A stretch of DNA of 64,000 bases from Chrysaora quinquecirrha. Lineage: Eukaryota > Cnidaria > Scyphozoa > Semaeostomeae > Pelagiidae. Shown here piece by piece: positions 55,793 through 64,000 of this stretch. Numbering within the stretch: the stretch's first letter is position 1; every line of letters starts with the position of its first letter. The stretch spans positions 1,693,777-1,757,776 of the forward strand of contig JACTAT010000037.1 in assembly GCA_014526335.1 (NCBI GenBank). Direction: 5' to 3'. The position numbers and the translations under genes are program-made. The notes below the pieces were generated by a model. That model was not told the DNA's origin. It saw only the letters and a program-made list of their open reading frames with translations, and searched no databases.

Positions 55793-58745
55793 ATTTGGCG
55801 GGTAGGTCATCCGGGGGGTTGTCTCTCCTTGTGAGGAAATCAGTTCTTAAAAATGTCTCTGTTCTTTCTTCTGATAGTTATCATTTTTGGTGTAGGGTGA
55901 AGAAAAAAATATTTGTTTGTTTTCTTTACACTCCGCCTAATACCTCAACTTTATTAAGGTCTGGGCAATCTCTTACTATTGGAAAACTACAGTCGAAGCT
56001 TTTTATCAGAGAGATGGGTGGGTTCTTTTATGTGGGGATTTTAATGCTAGAACAAATACCGTTAATGACTTCATTGAGAATGACGAGGTTGATGAATTTT
56101 TGCCTCTTGACGTCAGTCATGAACCAGATCATCAGCTGGAAAAAAGGATTAACAAAGATGTCAGTCCAGTTAAAGCTAACGGCACTGCTTTCATCGATTT
56201 TTGTAAAACATAAAGAAACTTCTAGTAATTTTACTTGTTTCACAACTAATGGCAATAGTGTTGTAGATTATGCCCTTTTAAAAGAAGAGAATTTTAAAAT
56301 TGTTGAATCATAACGTGTAGGTGAAATATGGGAACTAACAGATCATAGTCCTGTTGAAAGATCTCTAAAATGCCCTAAGAACAATAGTGAAACTTTCGAA
56401 CAAATAACACTGAACTCTAATGAAGCTGTTATTTCTAAAAACGATTAAATAAAAGAAAAGTATAGTAAACAATTTTATATAAAGGATAACATGTTACTAG
56501 AAAATTTAGCTATTGCTTTAGAAGGCGAAGATACCAGCAACTTTCTGAATAACATTTCCTTGCAACTTGATAGCGATGAAATGCATATAGAAACTGTGAT
56601 TGAATTGTTGAGATCCAAAATGATCGAACTGTCTGAAAATAATTTGAATTCCAGGAAGATATTTGTAGAAAAAACATTAAAACACAAACATCATTGCCCT
56701 TGGTTTGATCAAGAGTGTAGGGCAAACAAATCAATGCTAAATAGGAATAGAAAATCTTATCAAGCTGCTCTTGAATCGTGATATTACTTTCGAAGAGGTA
56801 AAAAATATGTGCAAAAACTTAGAAACGGAAAGGCGGCAGAGATTGATATGTTGAGCGCTGAACTTCTAAAGAATCTTAATGGTAAATTCCTTCTGGTATT
56901 TACCAAACTTTTCAACAAAATCCTGCACTCTGGAAAATTTCCAGAGGAGTGGTCCATAGGTATCATTGTAATTCTTTTCAAAGGTGGCGACAAATCCGAT
57001 CTAAATAATTACAGGGGTATCATGCTGCTTAGCATCTTTGGCAAGTTTTTTCTTGGATCTCTTCTAGAAAGATTAAATACTGTAATATCAACCAACTCAA
57101 TTCTTGATGAAAATCAAATTGGATTCTGAAAAGGCTATCAAACCTCCGACCATATTTTCATTCTTCAAGCCCTAATAGACACAACTTTCGAAAAACAGGC
57201 GGCTCTCTTTATTTATGTTTCGTAGATTTTAGAAAAGCTTTTGATTCTGTAGACCAAAAGCAGTTTATTCATAAAATAGCTGCTTATGGTATCAAAGGAA
57301 ATGTTTTGAAAGTAATTAGTTCACTTTATGACAAAGGTTAAATCTTGCATTAGGGCTAATAATGGGCTGACAGATATCTTCTCATGCTCACGAGGCGTTC
57401 GACAAGGATGCCTCTTTAGTCCAGTTTTCTTTGCGTTGCTTCTAAATGATCAAAATAGTTATATTCAAGACTTTATAGGCACCGTACCCTTAGGTAATAC
57501 AGTCATTCATTCATTCTTATATGCGGATGACCTCGTTTTGATTTCTCAAGATCCCCGTGACCTTCAATCCCAACTAGATAAACTGGAAAACTTCACCAAA
57601 TCGATTAAAATGGAGGTCAATATGGATAAAACAAAAATAATGGTTCTTAGGAAAAAAAAAGTTCGAAAGTCTCGTGAAAGTAAGAAACTATGGAAACTAG
57701 GTGATAAAGTTGTAAAACAATGCGAGTCATACAAGTACCTTGGGGTTACAATAAAATCCAACGGTTCATTTTCTGATCATATTGACAAAATCAAAGAAAA
57801 AGCCCAGAAGTCTTATTATAGTCTTCTATCAAAAAGCAGAGAGCGGGGTGGGTTTCAGCCAAGGCTTTTCCTTTATCTTTTTGATCACACGATAGTACCA
57901 ATATTGAACTACAGTTCTGAAATTTGGGGATTCGACGATTGGGTTAAAATAGAAACACTGAATCTTTCAGCTTGTAAATACGCATTAGGTGTCAAATCTA
58001 ATACAACAACAGATACGGTATATGCTGAATCAGGCAGAACTTCTTCAAACTATAACAGACATGGTAAAACAATCAAATTGTTATTTCGTTTATCTAAATT
58101 AGACAATGTTCGCTATGCTAGTCTAGCTTATCAAAGTCTTAGTAAAGATGCTGATGAGGGTATCTCGAATTGGGTTTCAAAAGCTCGTAATCTCCAAACA
58201 TTGTATGGCATCCAAGACTCTGATAATTCGACTTTCAATAAAACAAAGGTTAGGAAAATGTTTGAATCTGAAGTTTTACACAACCTTAGGACTCAGATCA
58301 TTGAAGATAAGAAATTAAAACTGTACGCATCCTATAAGTCTTCGTTCAAATTTGAACCTTATCTCGATAGTTTAGTAGATTACAAGATTAAATTCACTGT
58401 TGCGAAAATACGACTTAGTCCCCATAATCTTCATATAGAAACAGGAAGATTTAGAAAGAACAAAACACCAAGGGAAGAGAGATTTTGTCCCTACTGTAAA
58501 ACAAAAGGCCTTACATAATTGAAGATGAAATTCATTTTATATCTTCTTGTTCTTTTTATGAAAACGAAAGAAAACAATTGCTAGATCATATATTTCAAAA
58601 ATTTCCAAACACTGTTTCCCTTAATGATGAAAATATGTTTACATGGCTAATGTCCCAAGAGGACAATGATGTAACAACAAAACTAGGCAATTTCTGGTAT
58701 AACTCATTTGTTAAAAGAAACAAATTTATGCAGAGACTTTTTTAG
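55793..58745 (+). pseudogene. LINE D (endonuclease remnant, RT, C-terminus)
   Basis: The endonuclease begins truncated with AGRSSGGLSLLVRK; its GDFNARTN block survives only in another frame near 56040. The RT follows: NGKAAEIDMLSAELLKN, LNNYRGIMLLS, DENQIGF then a stop at 57127, CFVDFRKAFDSVDQ after a frame change, and RGVRQGCLFSPVFF and FLYADDLVLIS in the long 57328-58518 frame, with a thumb/C-terminal region. After another shift, EDEIHFISSCSFYE continues to about 58745. Its family differs from LINE A and LINE B. Inactive. Confidence 0.82.
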
Positions 58746-58987
58746 ATATACATGATGTAGTAAGGGAATAAAGATAATTAACATATTAAAAAAAATTTGA
58801 AATTCAAAACTCATTTATAGCCTTGTAGATTTTGATTATAATGGATTTAGTAGAGAGTATTCTTTTTTATGTAAAACAGTTTTAATAATTATGAGCACTC
58901 ATATATTGTTAATTAATACCTTCCAATATACTTTTGTAACTAATTAATTAAAAATTTTATGTATTCAAATTTAGTAATAATTTGTAA

Positions 58988-60470
58988 TTGGTTAGGGGCC
59001 ATCTCAGCCTATACACCATTATTGAAAAAAACGAGATTATTACATACGCTCATATGCTTACATACGCTATATTCGCTCAAATGGTTACAAATGCTTACAT
59101 ACGCTATTGTTACATCGAGGAAACTTTTCCGACCAGCCAGTTCACGATTCAGGGATTTATTAAGCCCTTCAGATATGATCGAAATAAAAATGAGGGTGGT
59201 TTGTTGATTTATGTGAGGGAATGTGCACCTGTCAAGGAGCTCATACAGTACAAAACTCCTAATAATGTTGAGTGTGGAATGATAGAGGTAAATCTCAAAA
59301 AGCAAGAATGGCTTCTTGTTGCCATCTATCGTCCCCCCCTCTAAGTCACAACAGTATTTCTTTGATGAAATTGGTAAAGCGCTAGATCATTACTGCCATC
59401 ATTACGAAAGCTTTATTTTGATAGGAGATTTAAACTGTGAAATAGACGGAGACATTATTAGCAGTTTTGTAGACAATTATGACCTGACTAGTCTTGTTAG
59501 GAGCCCAACTTGCTTCAAATCCAACCATCCCCGATGTATTGATTTAATTCTAACAAACAGGAACAGGAATTTCCAAAGTAATATTGTCATAGAAACAGGA
59601 TTGTTGGAATTTCATGCCATGATTGTTACCGTCTTAAAGGGTGGATATGTCAAAGGGGGGCCTAAGATAATTACCTACAGGGATTACAGCCGGTTTGTCT
59701 ATGTAGACTTCAGAACTCATCTCTCCTTTACGCTATTACAACAACCAATTAGAAATGGGGACTATGGTGCCTTTGAGGCTGTGGTCATGTGCGTGCTGAA
59801 TGAACATGCACCTGTTAAGAAAAAATATGTCCATGCAAACGATGGTCTTTTCATGAATAAAACCTTACGTAAGGAAATCATGCATAGAACAAAACTTCGT
59901 AATAAGTATAGTAAAAACGGAAGTGAAGAAAACCTAAACGCTTTCAAAAGGCAAAGAAGCAAATGCGTGAATTTGTTACGTAAGGCGAAATTTGACTACT
60001 ATAAGAATATCAACCTTGATAACCTAACCGATAATCATAAGTTTTGGAAGACTGTAGAGCCATTGTTCTCAGATAAGGTGCAGGTAAATGCATCTATCAC
60101 TTTGAAAAATGATAAGTAAGGACTCTTAAATTGCAGAGATTTTCAACAAATTTTTCGCAAACATTACAGAAAGTCTAGGGATTTCAGCTAATGAATCATT
60201 ATTACTGCCAACAAATGACATAGTAGATCCAATCGACAAAGCTATAAGAAATGTGAATTACATCCAAGCATCTGCAAAATCAAAGAAAGAACTTCTAAGT
60301 TTTCCGATAAATTTGAGTTTGGAGAGGTCACTATTGAAGATGTTGATGTCAAGATAAGAAAAATTCTTTCTAATAAGGCTTCTCCAATCAACATCACACC
60401 TGGAAAAATTTTAAAGGAAAATTCTGATATATTCTGTGAAATCATTCAAAATCTGTACAACTCCGATTGA
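58988..60470 (+). pseudogene. LINE C (endonuclease and linker), split by minisatellites
   Basis: Two frames meet at a run of seven C near 59331-59340: GGLLIYVREC and LLVAIYRPP, then QQYFFDEIGKALDHY, ILIGDLNCEIDGD, RCIDLILTNRNRNF and LEFHAMIVTVLKGG. These are blocks of a non-LTR endonuclease with a linker region to 60469. The RT itself is absent: the reading frame ends where a minisatellite-like insertion begins at about 60473. A similar insertion (59036-59120) interrupts the N-terminal part. Inactive. Confidence 0.75.
59036..59120 (+). repeat. TTACATACGCTCATATGCTT repeat block 1
   Basis: About 85 bp of units such as TTACATACGCTCATATGCTT and ACATACGCTATATTCGCTCA, starting ATTATTACAT and ending GCTATTGTTACAT, inside a LINE endonuclease frame. 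Confidence 0.75.
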
Positions 60471-60472
60471 TG

Positions 60473-60820
60473 CACTATTGTTACATACGCTCATATGCTT
60501 ACATATGCTAATATGCTTACATTCGCTATATAGGCTCATATGGTTACATACGCTTACATACGCTATTGTTACATATGCTATTGTTACCTATTCTCGCATA
60601 CAGTCGTATGCCTACAAACATGCTTACATACACTTCAGTGCACACGCTCATATGGTTACACATGCTATTGCTAAATACGCTTACATATCCTATTGTTACA
60701 TATGCTATTGTAACCTATTGTCATACCTGCATACAGTCGTATGCCTATATACATGCTTACACACACTTCATACGTTTACGCACGCTCATATGGTTACACA
60801 CGTTGGAATGTATGAAGGGT
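60473..60820 (+). repeat. TTACATACGCTCATATGCTT repeat block 2
   Basis: About 350 bp of the same unit family (CTATTGTTACATACGCTCAT and similar), beginning exactly where the LINE C reading frame breaks off and continuing to about 60820, next to the presumed LTR region of the BEL/Pao element. Confidence 0.8.
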
Positions 60821-60839
60821 CAGGAATGAAGCATAAATG

Positions 60840-61165
60840 GCGACGTTATAAATAAACTGCAATGCAATCTATTTACAACACAACCTACACACACACACAT
60901 ATTTCTTACTTCTAGCATTCTGCCATTCTTTAAGCTCGTGCTCTTCTACATGAATTCTAGTCTAAGTGTGACTCTTAGGTCAAACTGAAACCTCTACAAT
61001 TCTACGTTACATTTGCATCTTACTTTCTACTTTACTTTTACTTCCCAATACATGTGACCTTCACAATACACGTCCAAGGTTGATGAAGAAGCTAATCAAC
61101 TAATACAAGTTGACAGAAGATAAAAGTAACATTAAACTGCAACATAAAAGAATTAGATACAACAG
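60840..61165 (-). repeat. Possible LTR of the BEL/Pao element
   Basis: On the minus strand the segment downstream of pol could start TGTTGTATCTAATTC at 61164 and run to about 60840. No second LTR is in the window, so this is inferred from position only. It contains a (CA)n run near 60888 and the 60-bp segment shared inverted with 8677-8735. Confidence 0.3.
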
Positions 61166-61176
61166 TAATCATGAAA

Positions 61177-63800
61177 TTAACAAACATTATTTATTCTTCT
61201 AGATAACTCACCCACAACTGCTGCGTTGCGCCGGGGCCTAGAAGATAAAGGGTCGCTTACACTGACGCTGGGGTTGTCCTTAACCTTATGCGCTTGCTTT
61301 GCCTTGGTCTCATCGTCAAATAACTGCATTGATAATGATGAAGATACTTCAACTGGAATTAGATGCTTAATAGAACGTGTAAAAACCTTTATACATTTCT
61401 CAGTGGGCACCTGTACCTTGGCTATCCGAATGTTTCCATCTTTTCCACGAATCAGCTCAATGACCTTTGATAGTCTCCAAAAGGATCGTTTCTTCTGGTC
61501 GTCTACTAAAATGACAATATCACCTACAGATATCAAAGGTTTATCATTAATTTGCTTTACCTTATAAGGCCCTATGTACACAAGACCAAAAATTCCTGAC
61601 AAAACAGTGGGGAGTACTGCCATTAATTCCACATGCCATCGCTTCCTTCTAAAATGTTCTAACATCTAAAATAGACCTGCCAATCAATTGTAACCCTGAT
61701 AATTGATTTGATAATTGGCTTATTACGTATGTCTAGTTGATGGTTTGCTCGGAGATTGCTAACCTTAATCCTTGATGACACGTATCACAGCGAAAACAAA
61801 AATTGAATTAGCATTGGGATGCTCGCGAGCATCCCAATACTAATTGAGCAGCCCTTTTCATCCTTACTAGAATTTATGGCTGGCAGAAATGTCAAAAAAG
61901 ACCATGTACACTGGAAAAGGAGGGTGTTAACTCGTTAATCCCTACAAATATTTAGAAAAGTAGCTTGTGTACATGGGGCGTAAGCTTCCATAAGACCAAA
62001 TAAATATTCTCTTTTAAATCTCTTGCTGAACTCTGATAAGAGATAACACTGATACTTTGCTCGTTTAGACAAGGTCTCATACGTACTGATAATTTCGTAA
62101 TGTCTGTCTTCGGGCCTTTGAAACAGATTCCTTCCATTTATCATGTGCGACGGAGTAAATGGGTATGAAACACCGTCAACGTTGTCATGAACATATATGA
62201 GGGGTTTGCATTGACAACTCCCTCAATTTTGACTTAGCAAGCTCAAAGTAACTAAGCATTGCTCTGCCAACAATCTTCACTAGGCAGCGTTTCACGCTCT
62301 TTACCATGCGTTCCCAAATACCACCTTTCCAGGGACTTCTTTCTGCAATGAATTTACACTGGACACCTTTTAAAGAAAGAAATTCATTTAGTTTCAGGCA
62401 TCTTAAGAGTCTCCTAATCTCTTTGGACATTGCTCAAAAAGTTTTAGCATTATCAGACAGAAAGGTTGCAGGTAGATCTCTTCGTGCGGTAATCCTGCAA
62501 AAATCTCTAATGAAAGATTCCAGATCTTAGGATTCAACCAATTCTAAATGGACGCCACGACTTGTGGCACAAGTGAAAAGGCAAATACAACCTTTACGTT
62601 CAGCTCTTCCTGGGAGTTACTTAACAATAAGAAGCCCTGCAAAGTCTACCCCTACACGCATAAACGGGGCACAGTCATCAACCCTCTCTATAGGAAGCTC
62701 TGGTGTGAAGTTAAACTTAAACGGAAGACCTTCTTACATCTTGCAAGTGGCCCCTATCTAACTTGCTTCTTGATTAACTCTCTGCTTCTCAGAATCCAAT
62801 ACTTTTGTCTTGTGTAATTCAATGTTTCTCTCGCTCCATTGTGCATTACCTGAACCTCGGCCGTTTTGCAGACTCTGGAATAGAAGCATTCATTAACCGT
62901 GACCAACACCTTAACACACTGTGATCGTAAACGAAATGATTAAACTTATTCACTTTGAAAGGGATTTCTTACTCTTAGTAGATTTTGCTTCTATGAATTC
63001 AACCTCTTCATGAAAGGCCTCCCTTTGAATGTCCTTTACAAGGATCCGTTCTGCGTATTCCATTTCATTGACGCTAATTGTTTCGCCCTTTTGCAAAGAA
63101 TTGTCTTTACATACAGAAGCCTTGATGTTGTTTAATAGCCGTAATACCCATCCAATAGTCTTTAGAAGTTTCGACTTGAATCGTTTGGTGTCTACTATGT
63201 TAGTGAGAGATACTTGTTGCTCAACCGAAGCTACCATAGCATGTGTAATGCTAGCTGGATTTGAGATCTCTTCAACGATAGCTGTACTTTACTCAAAATC
63301 GCCTACCTCGCCAAACTTAGGTCATTCCTGTGGAGGTAACTTGAGGAAATTGGGCCCTTCCCACCGTAATGGATTGTTGCTAAAATCCTTTCCATATTTA
63401 CCACGTGAAGGTATATCTGCGGGATTAAGAACCCCAAGGCAAAAGCACCAATCATCCAGAGACGACAGAGCTAAGATTTCGTCTACCCTACGACACACAA
63501 ATTTTTTCCACGATCTGTTCTTCGTTATCCAATAAAGAGTGACTCCTGAATCCACCCAATAATACGTTTTGATTGGTTCTGCCATGTTCACCTCATCTTG
63601 TAATACACTGCGCACTGTGTTGACTAACTTAGCCATCAAAGCTGCCCCTATTAATTCGAGTCTTGGGATGCTTTGCTGTATAGGAGTAACCTTAGCCTTA
63701 GATGTAATGAACTTAATATCGACCTCCCCAGATTCGTATACAACACGTAAATAGACCACAGTGGCATACGCAGCTTCACTAGCGTCGGAGAATATACGGT
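61177..63800 (-). pseudogene. BEL/Pao-type retrotransposon pol (decayed)
   Basis: Minus-strand order: RNase H-like region (63800-63322) with FSDASEAAYATVVYLR, IPRLELIGAALMAKLV and NPADIPSRGKYG; linker and integrase (63300-62185) in several frames with KYWILRSRELIKKQV, DNAKTF-like and ERSPWKGGIWERMVKSVKR; then INGRNLFQRPEDRHYE and KREYLFGLMEA (62144-61935); and finally the C-terminal domain VGDIVILVDDQKKRSFWRL (61665-61177), as in BEL/Pao pol ends (DUF5641). Stops and frameshifts are frequent. Protease and reverse transcriptase would lie beyond 63800, where a minisatellite block begins. An extra segment at about 61670-61930 seems to interrupt the coding order. Confidence 0.8.
61813..61838. repeat. 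Perfect 26-bp palindrome
   Basis: ATTGGGATGCTCG followed by its exact complement; an imperfect extension reaches about 61800-61846. It lies in a roughly 260-bp segment (61670-61930) that does not read as pol, possibly a small insertion. Confidence 0.7.
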
Positions 63801-64000
63801 ATTGTTACATACACTCAAATGCTTACATACGCTCATATGCTTACATAAGTTATATATGTTCATATGGTTACATACGCTTACATGCGCTATTGTTACATAC
63901 GCTCATATGCTTACATATGCTTATATGCTTGCATACGCTATATATACGCTCATATGGCTATATACGCTCATATGGCTACATACGATTACATACGCTGGAC
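63800..64000 (+). repeat. TTACATACGCTCATATGCTT repeat block 3
   Basis: From 63800 to the window end: GTATTGTTACATACACTCAA, then units of TTACATACGCTCATATGCTT type. It interrupts the BEL/Pao RNase H coding sequence directly after the DASEAAY block (read on the minus strand). Confidence 0.8.

Overview
The window looks like repeat-dense, AT-rich nuclear DNA of an invertebrate animal, most likely a cnidarian and possibly a sponge. The inference rests on spliced genes with GT/AG introns, THAP/DDE transposases, DUF6589-type genes, SGNH-domain LINEs, Penelope-like and BEL/Pao retroelements and tRNA-derived SINEs. No ordinary housekeeping gene is visible. Nearly every recognisable coding stretch belongs to a mobile element or its wreckage. 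A 500-base N gap lies at 52842-53341.

Layout. 1-3435: an inverted repeat and a frame-broken gene of unknown family (minus). 4297-8660: copy 1 of an element carrying a Bcl-2-like ORF (broken here), a one-finger C2H2 acidic protein and a 2-kb minisatellite. About 10400-23212: LINE A (coiled-coil/SGNH ORF1, endonuclease-RT ORF2). It is split by a 5'-truncated LINE B, whose RT is itself split inside its YADD motif by a complete 6.2-kb DNA transposon (12429-18642) coding an integrase-like DDE transposase and a HECT ubiquitin ligase. 23213-29545: a Penelope-like element with a head-to-head inverted 3' region, invaded by a tandem array of a tRNA-derived SINE. 29560-35208: a decayed DUF6589 gene (minus) with a LINE 3' end and a RecQ-like helicase fragment in one intron. 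35893-40636: a second complete integrase + HECT transposon with apparently intact genes. 40949-52841: an 11.9-kb palindrome whose arms each hold a Bcl-2-like/zinc-finger element and flanking gene sequence, ending at the N gap. 53343-55595: a PHD-finger remnant and a THAP-DDE transposase with lesions. 55793-60470: two more LINEs. 60840-63800: a decayed BEL/Pao pol (minus). Three minisatellite-like insertions built on TTACATACGCTCATATGCTT occur at 59036, 60473 and 63800.

The strongest discovery is the pair of integrase + HECT transposons. Both have termini TAyGGTGGCC, a 6-bp target duplication, inverted subterminal arrays of 20-bp units, a DDE transposase with identical spacing (D-x58-D-x33-E), and a convergent, spliced HECT E3 ligase gene that opens with a short CxxC...CxxC zinc ribbon. 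Element 1's transposase opens with the same kind of ribbon. The likely division of labour is transposase for cutting and joining, zinc ribbon for recognising DNA or a partner, and HECT ligase for modifying host or element proteins; this is inference. The second discovery is the repeated element with a Bcl-2-like gene and a zinc-finger gene, present three times in the window.
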